Assembly: GCF_014287475.1 (NCBI RefSeq)
Contig: NZ_JACOPF010000001.1
Coordinates: 186,001 to 250,000, forward strand
Reading direction: 5' to 3'
DNA length: 64,000 bases
Source: Mediterraneibacter hominis
Lineage (GTDB): Bacteria > Bacillota > Clostridia > Lachnospirales > Lachnospiraceae
Below the pieces are notes generated by a model. It made no database searches. It was not told where the DNA came from and saw only the letters and a list, made by a program, of their open reading frames with translations. Shown one piece after another: positions 16,936 through 27,591 of this stretch (position 1 is the first letter of the stretch; each line of letters starts with the position of its first letter). The translations under genes were made by a program, and so were the position numbers.

Positions 16936-18933
16936 ATGAGCGAAGAAAGAAAGTTTAAATTAGTATCTTCTTATAAGCCTACCGGAGATCAGCCCCGGGC
17001 GATTGAATCACTGGTGAAAGGGTTTAAGGAAGGAAACCAGTGCCAGACACTGCTTGGCGTCACTGGCTCTGGTAAGACATTTACCATGGCGAATGTCATT
17101 CAGCAGTTGAATAAACCAACTCTTATCATAGCGCACAATAAAACATTGGCAGCTCAGTTGTACGGCGAGTTTAAAGATTTTTTTCCAGATAATTCTGTAG
17201 AATATTTCGTCTCCTACTACGACTACTATCAGCCGGAAGCCTATGTCCCTTCCTCTGACACATACATTGCCAAAGATTCCTCTATCAACGATGAGATAGA
17301 CAAGTTGCGGCTCTCTGCCACAATGGCATTGATGGAGAGACGGGATGTGGTAATTGTCGCCAGCGTCTCCTGTATTTATGGCTTGGGAAGTCCGGTGGAC
17401 TATCAGAACATGGTGATTTCCCTGCGTCCGGGGATGGTGCGCGACAGAGATGAGGTGATGGCAAAGCTGGTGGAAATTCAGTATGATCGCAATGAGATGG
17501 ATTTTCACCGTGGAACGTTTCGCGTGCGTGGCGACGTACTCGAAGTGATTCCAGCAAATTCTATGGATACGGCTGTGCGCATTGAGTGGTTTGGGGATGA
17601 AATTGACAGAATTACAGAAATAGATATACTTACTGGAGAAATAAAAGATGAACTCAAGCATGTGGCAATTTTTCCAGCGTCCCATTATGTAGTTGACAAA
17701 GAGAACATACAGCGTGCGGTAAAGGATATAGAAGAGGAGCTTGAAGAACGGGTAAAAGAATTTAAACGCCAGGACAAGCTTTTGGAGGCGCAGCGGATTG
17801 CAGAGAGAACAAATTTTGATATTGAAATGTTGAAAGAGACTGGATTTTGTTCTGGGATAGAAAATTATTCCAGACATCTTGCTGGATTAAAACCAGGGCA
17901 GGCTCCATATACTCTGATTGATTATTTTCCAGATGACTTTATTATCATGATTGACGAGTCCCATAAAACAATACCACAGATTGGAGGGATGTATGCGGGA
18001 GATCAGTCTAGGAAGACGACACTGGTAGATTATGGCTTTCGCCTTCCATCAGCAAAAGACAACCGGCCGCTAAACTTTGGGGAATTTGAATCGAAAATCA
18101 ATCAGGTATTGTTTGTTTCTGCAACACCTGGACCTTATGAGGAAGAACATGAGCTTCTGCGGACAGAACAAGTCATCCGGCCTACAGGACTTTTGGATCC
18201 AGAAGTAGTGGTACGTCCGGTAGAAGGGCAGATTGACGATCTGATTGGAGAAATCAATCGCGAAGTTTCTAAAAAGAATAAAGTATTGGTGACGACGCTG
18301 ACAAAGCGTATGGCGGAAGATTTGACGGACTATATGCGTGAGGTAGGGATCCGGGTAAAATACCTTCATTCAGATGTAGATACGCTGGAACGGACGGAGA
18401 TTATCCGGGATATGCGCCTGGATGTTTTTGATGTCCTGGTGGGAATCAATCTTTTGAGAGAAGGGCTGGATATTCCGGAAATTACTCTGGTTGCAATATT
18501 AGATGCAGACAAAGAGGGGTTCCTTCGTTCTGAGACATCTCTGATTCAGACAATTGGGCGGGCAGCTCGAAACGCAGAAGGGCATGTCATTATGTATGCA
18601 GATACAATTACAGATTCGATGCGCCTTGCAATGGAAGAGACAAGACGGCGCCGTGAGATTCAGATGAAATATAATGAGGAGCATGGAATTACACCGCAGA
18701 CAATCCAGAAATCCGTAAGAGATTTAATTAGTATTTCAAGAAAAGTAGCGGCAGAAGAGATGCGTATTGAAAAAGATCCGGAATCTATGAGTAAAAAAGA
18801 ACTGGAAAAGTTGATTGCGGATATTACAAAGCAAATGAAGAAAGCAGCGGCCGAATTGAATTTCGAAACGGCGGCAGAGCTGCGTGATAAGCTCGTTGAA
18901 TTGAAAAAATACTTGAATGAATTGGAAGATTAG
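16936..18933 (+). CDS. uvrB: Excinuclease ABC subunit B
   Basis: The 665-residue protein is the damage-verifying helicase-like subunit of nucleotide excision repair, loaded on DNA by UvrA and then recruiting UvrC. Visible features are Walker A GVTGSGKT (41-48), the beta-hairpin region rich in tyrosine ([18 protein letters not shown]), DESH in motif [10 protein letters not shown] in motif III, the motif V/VI region ([22 protein letters not shown]) and a C-terminal UVR coiled coil ([26 protein letters not shown]) that contacts UvrC. AGGAG lies before the ATG. uvrA follows at once, so they form an operon, probably under SOS control. Confidence 0.97.
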   Translation: MSEERKFKLVSSYKPTGDQPRAIESLVKGFKEGNQCQTLLGVTGSGKTFTMANVIQQLNKPTLIIAHNKTLAAQLYGEFKDFFPDNSVEYFVSYYDYYQPEAYVPSSDTYIAKDSSINDEIDKLRLSATMALMERRDVVIVASVSCIYGLGSPVDYQNMVISLRPGMVRDRDEVMAKLVEIQYDRNEMDFHRGTFRVRGDVLEVIPANSMDTAVRIEWFGDEIDRITEIDILTGEIKDELKHVAIFPASHYVVDKENIQRAVKDIEEELEERVKEFKRQDKLLEAQRIAERTNFDIEMLKETGFCSGIENYSRHLAGLKPGQAPYTLIDYFPDDFIIMIDESHKTIPQIGGMYAGDQSRKTTLVDYGFRLPSAKDNRPLNFGEFESKINQVLFVSATPGPYEEEHELLRTEQVIRPTGLLDPEVVVRPVEGQIDDLIGEINREVSKKNKVLVTTLTKRMAEDLTDYMREVGIRVKYLHSDVDTLERTEIIRDMRLDVFDVLVGINLLREGLDIPEITLVAILDADKEGFLRSETSLIQTIGRAARNAEGHVIMYADTITDSMRLAMEETRRRREIQMKYNEEHGITPQTIQKSVRDLISISRKVAAEEMRIEKDPESMSKKELEKLIADITKQMKKAAAELNFETAAELRDKLVELKKYLNELED

Positions 18934-18980
18934 TGAGACGGCTTAAAAGAGGACAGCATTTTAGAAAGGATTACCATACT

Positions 18981-21827
18981 ATGGGAATAAAGATGGATGC
19001 ACGTAAATATATAAAAATACGAGGTGCAAATGAGAATAATTTAAAAAATATAGATTTGGACATACCAAGGAATGAATTAGTTGTTTTTACGGGGTTAAGC
19101 GGCTCGGGAAAATCATCCCTTGCATTTGACACAATTTATGCGGAGGGACAGAGACGTTATATGGAATCGCTTTCCTCCTATGCCAGACAGTTTTTAGGGC
19201 AGATGGAGAAACCGAATGTGGAGAGTATTGAAGGCTTGTCTCCAGCGATTTCCATTGATCAGAAGTCGACGAATCATAATCCACGTTCTACGGTAGGAAC
19301 CGTGACGGAGATCTATGATTATTTCCGTCTGCTTTATGCGCGTATAGGAATACCGCATTGTCCGAAATGTGGCAGAGAAATTAAAAAGCAGACAGTGGAT
19401 CAGATGGTAGATCAGGTGATGGCATTGCCGGAGGGAACAAGGATTCAGCTTTTGGCGCCGGTTGTCAGAGGCAGAAAAGGAACCCATGCTAAATTATTTG
19501 AGAGAGCAAAAAAGAGCGGATACGTACGCGTGCGGGTAGATGGGAATCTGTATGAACTGTCAGAAGAAATCTCTTTGGACAAAAATATCAAACATAATAT
19601 TGAGATTATTGTAGACCGGCTGATTGTAAAGTCAGGAATAGAGAAACGATTGACGGACTCTGTTGAAAATGTACTGCATCTGGCGGAAGGACTGCTGGTT
19701 GTAGATGTTATAGGAGGAGAAGCGCTGAATTTCAGCCAAAGCTTTTCCTGTCCCGACTGTGGAATTAGTATTGAGGAGATTGAGCCAAGAAGTTTTTCTT
19801 TTAATAATCCATTTGGAGCTTGTCCGGAGTGTTATGGATTAGGATATAAGATGGAATTTGCAGAAGAATTGATGATTCCGGATCCTTCTTTGTCAATCAA
19901 TGAGGGTGCGATTGCAGTTATGGGATGGCAGTCCTGTACGGATAAATCCAGCTTTACGAGAGCAATACTGGATGCTTTATGTAAAGAATACAAATTTGAT
20001 TTGGATACACCGTTTGAGAAATATCCGAAAAAAATACATGATGTATTAATTCATGGGACAAATGGGAAATCTGTAAAGGTATACTATAAAGGACAGCGTG
20101 GGGAAGGAGTCTACGATGTAGCATTTGAAGGATTGATAAAAAATGTAGAACGCAGGTATCGTGAGACGGGTTCGGATGTTATGAAGGCGGAGTATGAGAC
20201 ATTTATGAATATTACGCCCTGTTCTGCATGTAATGGAGAGAGGTTAAAGCCGGGCGCACTGGCAGTTACAGTAGGGGATAAAAATATTGCAGAAGTAACG
20301 GCTCTTTCGATTGAAAAGTTGAAAATATTTTTGTCTTCTTTGGAACTGACAGAGACGCAGAAACTAATTGGAGGTCAGATATTAAAAGAAATTGATGCCA
20401 GAACACAGTTCTTGCTGGATGTAGGGCTGGAATACCTGACTCTTTCCAGAGCAGCAGGTTCACTGTCCGGAGGAGAGGCGCAGAGAATCCGTCTGGCGAC
20501 ACAGATAGGGTCAGGTTTGGTAGGAGTGGCGTATATTCTGGATGAACCAAGTATCGGATTGCACCAGAGAGACAATGATAAACTGCTCGCTACTTTAAAG
20601 CATCTTCGCGACTTAGGGAATACTTTGATCGTAGTAGAGCATGATGAGGACACAATGCTTGCGGCAGACTGCGTGGTGGATATTGGACCAGGAGCCGGAG
20701 AGCATGGTGGTGAGGTTGTTGCAGTCGGTACGGCGCAGGAAATTATGAACAATAAAAACTCGATAACTGGAGCATATTTAAGTGGAAAAATTAAAATTCC
20801 AGTGCCAGGAGAGAGAAAAAAGCCTTCAGGATTTCTGAAAATTGTAGGAGCGCAAGAAAACAATTTAAAAAATATTGATGTGAAGATCCCATTAGGAGTA
20901 ATGACTTGTGTTACAGGTGTCTCAGGCTCTGGAAAGAGCTCCCTCATCAATGAGATTTTATACAAAAAGCTGGCAAAAGAATTAAACCGTGCCCGGACAA
21001 TTCCTGGAAAACATAAGCGGATTGAGGGACTAGAACAGGTTGATAAGGTGATCGATATCGATCAGTCTCCAATAGGCAGAACCCCCCGTTCTAATCCGGC
21101 GACTTACACAGGAGTGTTTGATTTGATCCGGGATCTGTTTGCGGCGACACCGGATGCGAAAGCCAGGGGATACAAAAAAGGAAGATTTAGTTTCAATGTC
21201 AAGGGTGGACGTTGTGAAGCATGCAGCGGCGACGGAATTATAAAAATTGAGATGCACTTTTTGCCGGATGTATATGTACCATGTGAAGTATGCGGCGGAA
21301 AACGATATAATCGTGAAACCCTGGAAGTAAAATATAAGGGAAAAACGATTTATGACGTCCTGAATATGACAGTGGAAGAGGCTTTAAAATTTTTTGAACA
21401 TGTTCCGAGTATCCGAAGAAAAATGGAGACACTAAATGATGTCGGACTCTCCTATATCCGTCTGGGGCAGCCGTCCACAGAGCTTTCCGGAGGTGAGGCA
21501 CAGCGGATTAAGCTGGCATCAGAATTAAGTCGCAGAAGTACAGGAAAAACAGTATATATACTGGATGAGCCAACGACAGGCTTACATTTTGCAGATGTGC
21601 ATAAGCTGACAGAAATTCTGCGCAGACTGTCAGGAGATGGAAATACAGTCGTAGTGATCGAGCATAATTTAGATGTCATTAAAACAGCGGATTATATTAT
21701 TGATATCGGACCAGAAGGCGGCGATAAAGGAGGAACGATTGTAGCGACAGGTACGCCTGAGGAAGTGGCGAAGAACAAAAAATCTTATACAGGTAAGTAT
21801 ATTGACGCAATCCTTAAGAAAAACTAA
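18981..21827 (+). CDS. uvrA: Excinuclease ABC subunit A
   Basis: This 948-residue ATPase is the damage sensor of nucleotide excision repair. It has two ABC modules: Walker [11 protein letters not shown] near the N-terminus and [10 protein letters not shown] in the second half, each with LSGGEAQRI signatures, and zinc-binding CxxC pairs (CPKCGR and CPDCG in the first half, CEACSGDG and CEVCGGKR in the second). The frame is open back to 18933, overlapping the uvrB stop, but the ATG at 18981, with GAAAGGA about ten bases upstream and family-like length, is the better start. Co-transcribed with uvrB. Confidence 0.97.
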   Translation: MGIKMDARKYIKIRGANENNLKNIDLDIPRNELVVFTGLSGSGKSSLAFDTIYAEGQRRYMESLSSYARQFLGQMEKPNVESIEGLSPAISIDQKSTNHNPRSTVGTVTEIYDYFRLLYARIGIPHCPKCGREIKKQTVDQMVDQVMALPEGTRIQLLAPVVRGRKGTHAKLFERAKKSGYVRVRVDGNLYELSEEISLDKNIKHNIEIIVDRLIVKSGIEKRLTDSVENVLHLAEGLLVVDVIGGEALNFSQSFSCPDCGISIEEIEPRSFSFNNPFGACPECYGLGYKMEFAEELMIPDPSLSINEGAIAVMGWQSCTDKSSFTRAILDALCKEYKFDLDTPFEKYPKKIHDVLIHGTNGKSVKVYYKGQRGEGVYDVAFEGLIKNVERRYRETGSDVMKAEYETFMNITPCSACNGERLKPGALAVTVGDKNIAEVTALSIEKLKIFLSSLELTETQKLIGGQILKEIDARTQFLLDVGLEYLTLSRAAGSLSGGEAQRIRLATQIGSGLVGVAYILDEPSIGLHQRDNDKLLATLKHLRDLGNTLIVVEHDEDTMLAADCVVDIGPGAGEHGGEVVAVGTAQEIMNNKNSITGAYLSGKIKIPVPGERKKPSGFLKIVGAQENNLKNIDVKIPLGVMTCVTGVSGSGKSSLINEILYKKLAKELNRARTIPGKHKRIEGLEQVDKVIDIDQSPIGRTPRSNPATYTGVFDLIRDLFAATPDAKARGYKKGRFSFNVKGGRCEACSGDGIIKIEMHFLPDVYVPCEVCGGKRYNRETLEVKYKGKTIYDVLNMTVEEALKFFEHVPSIRRKMETLNDVGLSYIRLGQPSTELSGGEAQRIKLASELSRRSTGKTVYILDEPTTGLHFADVHKLTEILRRLSGDGNTVVVIEHNLDVIKTADYIIDIGPEGGDKGGTIVATGTPEEVAKNKKSYTGKYIDAILKKN

Positions 21828-21843
21828 AAATATGAAAAAGGGG

Positions 21844-21872
21844 TTTCCATTTCTGGAAAAGTTTATTATACT
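21844..21872 (+). promoter_or_regulatory. Possible promoter for mreB
   Basis: TTTCCA (21844-21849, four of six to consensus) and TATACT (21867-21872) have a 17-base spacer. The -35 lies in a TTTCC/GGAAA mini-palindrome. The match is moderate; the 184-base space before mreB makes a promoter likely. Confidence 0.4.
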
Positions 21873-22011
21873 ATTGGTGCAGATGAAGAGGTGAGCAGGG
21901 GAAACACAGCTTATCTGCACATATGGATTGGATAAAAGTCTGCTGTGCCAGACAGTAAGATACAGGGGAGAAGAGTGGAAGAGTATAGAGAAATTAGAAG
22001 GGAGAGTCAGT

Positions 22012-23001
22012 ATGTCAGTGGATATCGGGATAGATTTAGGTACGGCCAGTGTGCTCGTATATGTAAAAGGGAAAGGAGTAGTGTTAAAAGAGCCGTCTGT
22101 AGTGGCATTTGACAGAGATACAAATGTAATTAAAGCAATTGGAGAAGAAGCGCGCCTGATGCTTGGAAGGACGCCGGGGAATATTGTTGCAGTTCGCCCG
22201 CTTCGCCAGGGAGTAATTTCAGATTATACTGTAACAGAAAAAATGATTAAATATTTTGTACAGAAATCCCTGGGAAAACGAACCTTTAAAAAGCCGCGGA
22301 TCAGTATTTGTGTACCGAGTGGTGTGACAGAGGTAGAGAAAAAAGCAGTGGAAGAGGCTACTTTTGCGGCAGGAGCAAGAGAAGTACATTTGATTGAAGA
22401 GCCGGTTGCGGCTGCAATCGGGGCAGGGATAGACATCGCAAAGCCTTGCGGGAACATGATTGTAGACATCGGAGGAGGAACGGCAGACATTGCAGTGATT
22501 TCTCTGGGCGGTACGGTTGTCAATACTTCAATAAAGGTTGCAGGAGATGATTTCGACGAGGCGATTGTCAGATATATGCGGAAGAAACATAATCTTTTGA
22601 TTGGCGAGCGAACAGCCGAAGATATAAAGATCAAAATTGGAACAACCTATCCCCTGGTGGAAGAGGAGACACTGGAAGTCAGGGGAAGAAATCTGGTGAC
22701 AGGCTTGCCAAAGACGGTGACAGTAACTTCTTCTGAGACGGAGGAGGCACTGCGTGAGGCAACCGGTCAGATTGTAGAAGCAGTCATTTCTGTATTAGAG
22801 CAGACGCCGCCGGAATTATCAGCGGATATTCTGGACAGAGGCATTGTTTTAACTGGAGGGGGAGCGATGCTGCGTGGTTTGGAAGAATTAATAGAAGAAA
22901 AAACAGGGATTAATACAATGACAGCAGAAGATCCGATGAAGGTGGTAGCCATTGGAACCGGTCAGTTTGTTGAATTTATGAGCGGCAGAAAAGATTTTTA
23001 G
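22012..23001 (+). CDS. mreB: Rod-shape-determining protein MreB (actin homologue)
   Basis: The 329-residue protein is a bacterial actin that forms membrane-attached filaments guiding lateral cell-wall synthesis. The phosphate-1 loop DLGTASVLVY, the phosphate-2 loop DIGGGTADIAVISLGG and the adenosine motif TGGGAMLRGLEE are all present. An in-frame start at 21928 exists, but AAGGGAG seven bases before the ATG at 22012 and the family-like MSVDIGIDLGT start support the shorter form. It is not accompanied by mreC and mreD, so it is probably a paralogue of the mbl type found alone in many Clostridia. Function as cytoskeletal scaffold is firm at family level. Confidence 0.93.
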   Translation: MSVDIGIDLGTASVLVYVKGKGVVLKEPSVVAFDRDTNVIKAIGEEARLMLGRTPGNIVAVRPLRQGVISDYTVTEKMIKYFVQKSLGKRTFKKPRISICVPSGVTEVEKKAVEEATFAAGAREVHLIEEPVAAAIGAGIDIAKPCGNMIVDIGGGTADIAVISLGGTVVNTSIKVAGDDFDEAIVRYMRKKHNLLIGERTAEDIKIKIGTTYPLVEEETLEVRGRNLVTGLPKTVTVTSSETEEALREATGQIVEAVISVLEQTPPELSADILDRGIVLTGGGAMLRGLEELIEEKTGINTMTAEDPMKVVAIGTGQFVEFMSGRKDF

Positions 23002-23082
23002 ATAGGAAAGAGCAGGGACGGGGGTGTGTAAAAGAGACACATCTCCGTTTTAGCTATATAGGGATGGAAGAAGGAGAAAAGA

Positions 23083-25293
23083 GTGGAAGTAGTTACTGGA
23101 TATGTGGAGCATATTGTATTCCGCAACGAAGAAAATGGATATACCGTACTGAATCTGGAAAATGAAGATGGGGAAATAACCTGTGTGGGAGAATTTAATT
23201 TTATCAATGAGGGGGAACTGATGGAACTACATGGGGAATATGTCAACCACAGTGTTTACGGAAATCAGTTTAAAGTAGTTTCACATGAAGTAAAAGAGCC
23301 AGAGGACAAGGCATCCATTGAAAGATACTTAGGCTCCGGAGCTATAAAAGGAGTGGGCGCGGCTCTGGCAGCGCGGATTGTGGCAAAATTTCAGGAGGAC
23401 ACCTTCCGAATCATCGAACAGGAGCCGGAACGACTGGCGGAAGTAAAGGGAATCAGTGAAAGAAAAGCCAGAGAAATTGCAGAGCAGATAGAAGAAAAAA
23501 AGGACATGCGGCAGGCAATGATTTATCTCCAGAAATATGGTATATCGATTACACTGGCGGCAAAGATTTATCGGCATTATGGAGAAAAGATATACCATGT
23601 AATGGAAGAAAATCCATATCAGCTGGCAGATAATATAGAAGGAATTGGATTTAAAACGGCGGATGAGATTGCTTCTAGAATTGGGATTCATACAGATTCA
23701 GACTACCGGATTCGAAGCGGATTATTTTATACGTTACAGCAGGCAGTAGGGGAAGGGCATATCTATCTTCCGCAGGAAATACTGCTAAAAAGGGCGGGAG
23801 AGCTTCTGGAGGTAGAAATCAAAGATATCGAAAAATATGTGATGGATCTGTGCATAGAGCGCAAAACCGTGATGAAAGAAATTGAAGGAGAAATCTGTGT
23901 TTATCCCGCCCATTACTATTATATGGAACTAAATACGGCAAAAATGCTTCACGATTTAGATATAGACTGCAAAATGCCAGAGGACATGATGGAAAAGCGT
24001 TTGCAAAAGGTAGAAGAGGAGGAACAAATTTCTTTAGACAGGTTACAGCACAAGGCGGTAATTGAATCGATCAAGCATGGGCTTTTGGTCCTTACAGGAG
24101 GTCCGGGCACTGGAAAAACAACAACGATCAATACGATGATACAATTTTTTGAAAAGGAAGGAATGAGTATTCTGCTCGCAGCTCCCACCGGACGTGCAGC
24201 AAAAAGAATGACAGAGGCGACAGGATATGAGGCGCAGACAATCCATCGGCTGTTGGAAGTAAACGGAAATCCGGAGGAAGAAGGAAACATAGGCGGGTTT
24301 ATGAGAAATAGGGAGAACCCATTGGAAGCAGACGTGATTATTATTGATGAAATGTCTATGGTGGATCTGCCGCTTATGCATGCCCTGTTATCTGCGGTGA
24401 TCCCAGGAACGCGCCTCATACTTGTCGGTGATGTAAATCAGCTCCCGTCGGTTGGGCCTGGAAGTGTGCTCAAGGATATTATTTCTTCAAGACGTTTTCC
24501 GGTGGTAACCCTGACAAAAATATTCCGCCAGGCAGGTGAAAGTGATATTGTAGTAAACGCTCATAAAATCAATGCAGGCGAACCAGTCATACTGAATAAT
24601 AAGAGCAGAGACTTTTTCTTTTTAAAAAGACAGGACGCAGATGTGATTATCAGTGTAGTACTTACCCTTATTCAAAAAAAACTTCCTAAATACGTGGATG
24701 CGCTTCCGACAGAAATTCAAGTAATGACACCGACAAGGAAGGGATTGCTTGGAGTTGAACGGCTGAATACGATTCTTCAAAAATATTTAAATCCAGAAGC
24801 GCCGCAGAAGGAAGAAAAAGAAATAAACGGCAGGATTTTTCGTGTGGGAGATAAAGTCATGCAGATAAAAAACAACTACCAGTTGGAATGGGAGGTCAGC
24901 ACAAAGTTTGGACTTACGGTCGATAAAGGAATGGGTGTGTTTAATGGGGATATGGGGATTGTACAGGAAATTCATTTTTATGATGAGACATTGACAGTCG
25001 AATATGATGAAGGGCGGAAGGTCAAATATCCATTTGACATGCTGGATGAATTAGAGCTTGCTTATGCAATTACAGTGCATAAATCTCAGGGGAGTGAATA
25101 TCCGGCGGTGATCCTTCCTCTCCTTTCAGGCCCGCGGCTTTTATATAACCGTAATCTTTTATATACAGCAGTGACAAGAGCGAAAAAATGTCTGACAATT
25201 GTAGGGAGTGATGCGACATTTCAAGAGATGATACAAAACAAAAACGAACAGGGAAGATATACAAGCCTGTCGGAGCGTATTTTAGAATTTTAG
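23083..25293 (+). CDS. recD2: RecD2-type ATP-dependent DNA helicase
   Basis: This 736-residue SF1B helicase is the kind not associated with RecBC. It has an N-terminal OB-like and helix-hairpin-helix region (LGSGAIKGVGAALAARIV; VKGISERKAREIAEQI; IEGIGFKTADEIA), then Walker A GGPGTGKTTT, Walker B IIDEMSMVD, VGDVNQLPSVGPG motif III, and the C-terminal motifs ITVHKSQGSEYPAV and YTAVTRAKKCL. It starts at a GTG with AAGGAG about eight bases upstream. Family members unwind DNA 5'-3' and help in repair. The next gene, comF, overlaps or abuts its 3' end. Confidence 0.95.
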   Translation: MEVVTGYVEHIVFRNEENGYTVLNLENEDGEITCVGEFNFINEGELMELHGEYVNHSVYGNQFKVVSHEVKEPEDKASIERYLGSGAIKGVGAALAARIVAKFQEDTFRIIEQEPERLAEVKGISERKAREIAEQIEEKKDMRQAMIYLQKYGISITLAAKIYRHYGEKIYHVMEENPYQLADNIEGIGFKTADEIASRIGIHTDSDYRIRSGLFYTLQQAVGEGHIYLPQEILLKRAGELLEVEIKDIEKYVMDLCIERKTVMKEIEGEICVYPAHYYYMELNTAKMLHDLDIDCKMPEDMMEKRLQKVEEEEQISLDRLQHKAVIESIKHGLLVLTGGPGTGKTTTINTMIQFFEKEGMSILLAAPTGRAAKRMTEATGYEAQTIHRLLEVNGNPEEEGNIGGFMRNRENPLEADVIIIDEMSMVDLPLMHALLSAVIPGTRLILVGDVNQLPSVGPGSVLKDIISSRRFPVVTLTKIFRQAGESDIVVNAHKINAGEPVILNNKSRDFFFLKRQDADVIISVVLTLIQKKLPKYVDALPTEIQVMTPTRKGLLGVERLNTILQKYLNPEAPQKEEKEINGRIFRVGDKVMQIKNNYQLEWEVSTKFGLTVDKGMGVFNGDMGIVQEIHFYDETLTVEYDEGRKVKYPFDMLDELELAYAITVHKSQGSEYPAVILPLLSGPRLLYNRNLLYTAVTRAKKCLTIVGSDATFQEMIQNKNEQGRYTSLSERILEF

Positions 25294-25310
25294 ATTTATT
25301 ATATCCGCCG

Positions 25311-25973
25311 GTGTGCCCGTTCTGCGGGAAAATTGAAAAAGAAGGAATCTGTCCGGGGTGCAGAAAAAAGATAAGATACATAGAAGAGCCGCGCTGTATG
25401 AAATGCGGAAAGCCTGTGGGAAAAGAGGAAACAGAGTTCTGCCGGGATTGCCGGAAGCACAGTTTAGCTTACACACAGGGAAAAAGCCTGTGGCTGCACA
25501 GAGAACCAGTAAGCCATGCAATTTATCAGTTTAAATATCACAACAAAAGGGTGTATGCGAAAGTTTTTGCGGAAGAGCTGGCTAAGCGGTATGGCAGACA
25601 GGTTTATAAATGGAAAATAGAAGAAATTCTTCCAATTCCTCTCCATCCCTCGAAGCAAAAAAAGAGAGGCTTTAACCAGGCCGAGTTATTGGGCAGAGAA
25701 TTGGGAAAACAGACAGGAATTCCGGTCAATACAGAGGCATTATTCCGCGTAAAAAGGACAAAGCCGCAAAAAAAATTAGATGACAAGGAACGGGGCGAAA
25801 ATATGCAAGGCGCATTCGGAGTGGCAAAAGCATGGAAGCCAAAGAACAATGTCCTGCTTATTGATGATATTTATACGACAGGAAACACCATACATACGGC
25901 GGCAAAAATACTGAAAAAGGCCGGAGTCCAAAATGTTTACTTTTTGACCATAAGCATTGGACAAGGGCTTTGA
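25311..25973 (+). CDS. comF: ComF-family phosphoribosyltransferase-like protein
   Basis: The 220-residue form has N-terminal zinc-binding cysteines (CPFCGK, CPGCRKK, CMKCGK, FCRDC) and a C-terminal PRTase fold with the PRPP loop VLLIDDIYTTGNT. ComF is needed for DNA uptake in competent bacteria and is widely kept in non-competent ones. The GTG at 25311 has no ribosome binding site. The frame stays open upstream and would encode LDLLYPPV, the conserved beginning of ComF, from an ATT codon at 25287 that overlaps the recD2 stop. The true start may therefore be that rare ATT codon with GGAG at 25272 or a coupled start. Confidence 0.9.
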   Translation: MCPFCGKIEKEGICPGCRKKIRYIEEPRCMKCGKPVGKEETEFCRDCRKHSLAYTQGKSLWLHREPVSHAIYQFKYHNKRVYAKVFAEELAKRYGRQVYKWKIEEILPIPLHPSKQKKRGFNQAELLGRELGKQTGIPVNTEALFRVKRTKPQKKLDDKERGENMQGAFGVAKAWKPKNNVLLIDDIYTTGNTIHTAAKILKKAGVQNVYFLTISIGQGL

Positions 25974-26055
25974 GTGTATGCTATACTAAAAATGATGTGT
26001 TAATATAAATAAGGGCGAAAATAGAGTGAATCATAGAAAGGTGTGCAAGGTACAT

Positions 26056-26451
26056 ATGTTGGACAAAAGCAGGATACGCCTGATGACAAGGGCGGCGATC
26101 TATGAAAAGAACCGGGCGGAAGAGGATCTGAAAATCAGCAGTTATTATAAAAAAGATTATGCAAGCCTGCATACATGGATTACTCTTGTATGGGTTACAA
26201 TCGGGTATATCTGTGCAGCGGGGCTGGTGGTTTTTTGCTATTCAGACAGCTTGCTGGAGGATTTGAATTTTGCAAAGTTATTTGTCATAGCGGCTGTGGC
26301 GATCGGCGCTTACCTTGTTCTGATTGTCATATACGGCGTCTGTGCGAGTGGATTTTACAAGAAAAAACATAATCAGGCAAAGCAGAGAGTGAAGAAGTAT
26401 TACAGGGATTTATCCCGTCTGGGAAAGATGTATATGAAGGAGAAAAAGTAG
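26056..26451 (+). CDS. Small two-helix membrane protein of unknown function
   Basis: The 131-residue protein has a basic cytosolic N-terminal stretch (LDKSRIRLMTRAAIYEKNRAEEDL), two membrane helices (about residues 42-64 and 77-99) and a long basic C-terminal helix (KKHNQAKQRVKKYYRDL). The ATG at 26056, five bases after GCAAGG, is preferred to the GTG at 26026. I do not recognise a named family. The next gene starts three bases after its stop, so it belongs to the transcription unit leading to cdaA and may work with that multi-span protein. Confidence 0.8.
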   Translation: MLDKSRIRLMTRAAIYEKNRAEEDLKISSYYKKDYASLHTWITLVWVTIGYICAAGLVVFCYSDSLLEDLNFAKLFVIAAVAIGAYLVLIVIYGVCASGFYKKKHNQAKQRVKKYYRDLSRLGKMYMKEKK

Positions 26452-26454
26452 GGT

Positions 26455-27579
26455 ATGAGTACATTACTGGTTTTAAGAGAACAGATGCAGCAGATATATG
26501 CGAAATATTCTATGTATATAATAAAAGCGCTGCAGTTTTTATTCGGAATACTTTTATTTGGAGCAATTAATGCGAATATCGGATTTATGAAGAGCGCTTC
26601 TTCCATCCTATGTACATTAGGGCTTGCAGCAGTTTGTGCTTTTCTGCCGCTTCTGATTACAGTGATTGCGGCGACCATTCTGGTTATCATACATCTATAT
26701 GTCCTGTCTGTGCCGATTGCAGCTTTTACGGTGTTGATTTTCTTGATGATGTATATTTTTTATTTTCGTTTTACACCGAAAAATGCGTGGGTAGTCTTGA
26801 TTGCTCTGCTGGCCTGTATTTATAAACTTCCTGTCATTGTTCCGGTGGCATTTGGACTTTTAGGAGGTCCGGTCTTTGTTGTGCCGGCAGTATGCGGAGT
26901 GATTGCCTATTACCTGGTGCATCTGGTAAAACTATCTTCTACAGCCTTACAGGGAGCAGATGCAGGGGGGATGATAAGCGGACTTATGACTTTTGCGAAA
27001 CAGGCGATTGGCAATAAAGAAATGTGGACGATGGTGCTGGCAGTTGCAATTAGTTTTTTGGTTGTACATGCGATAAGGACCAGGGCAGTAGATCACGCAT
27101 GGAAAATTGCTTCTGCAGCAGGGGCTGTCACTGCAGTTATCATTGGTATGGCCGGAAATCTTGCACTTGGACTGCATATTTCTTATATCATTTTGATTGG
27201 CAGCGGCGTTGCGGCGGTGTTGATAGGATTCGTGCTGGAATTTCTTTTCTTTTCTGTGGATTATTCTAGAACAGAGCATATACAATTTGAAGATGATGAA
27301 TACTATTATTATGTAAAAGCAGTGCCGAAAGTAGGAGTGGCAGTGCCGGAGAAAAGCGTGAAGCATATAACAGAGCATCAGGGGCAGGAAACAGTCGCTA
27401 TCGATCTGGAAGAAATACAGAATAAGGCAGAGGGTATGCCAAAGGGGATTAGAAAGAAACCTGTCCAGAGAAAAACAGCAGGAAACAGCAGAGAGGAAAG
27501 AGAGAAGTCTACAGATGAAATTCTCCTTACGAGAAGTTTGAGCAAGGAACTTGGCCTGGATAAAGAAAAACAGAAATAA
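26455..27579 (+). CDS. Multi-span membrane protein upstream of cdaA, unknown function
   Basis: This 374-residue protein has about nine hydrophobic helices in residues 20-265 and then a charged cytosolic tail (FEDDEYYYYVKAVPKVGV onward) rich in lysine and glutamate. It has no transporter signature I recognise. It starts three bases after the preceding small membrane protein, and cdaA begins 12 bases after its stop. Gene order in a c-di-AMP operon suggests a membrane or envelope role; any direct link with CdaA is inference. Confidence 0.8.
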   Translation: MSTLLVLREQMQQIYAKYSMYIIKALQFLFGILLFGAINANIGFMKSASSILCTLGLAAVCAFLPLLITVIAATILVIIHLYVLSVPIAAFTVLIFLMMYIFYFRFTPKNAWVVLIALLACIYKLPVIVPVAFGLLGGPVFVVPAVCGVIAYYLVHLVKLSSTALQGADAGGMISGLMTFAKQAIGNKEMWTMVLAVAISFLVVHAIRTRAVDHAWKIASAAGAVTAVIIGMAGNLALGLHISYIILIGSGVAAVLIGFVLEFLFFSVDYSRTEHIQFEDDEYYYYVKAVPKVGVAVPEKSVKHITEHQGQETVAIDLEEIQNKAEGMPKGIRKKPVQRKTAGNSREEREKSTDEILLTRSLSKELGLDKEKQK

Positions 27580-27591
27580 GGCGGTGACATA

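Noticed and set aside
17008..17877. 289-codon open frame on the minus strand opposite uvrB
   Set aside because: It lies entirely antisense to a conserved gene, has no recognisable domain or ribosome binding site, and is explained by codon bias of uvrB.
20375..20965. 196-codon minus-strand frame opposite uvrA
   Set aside because: Antisense shadow of the UvrA coding sequence, with no family resemblance.
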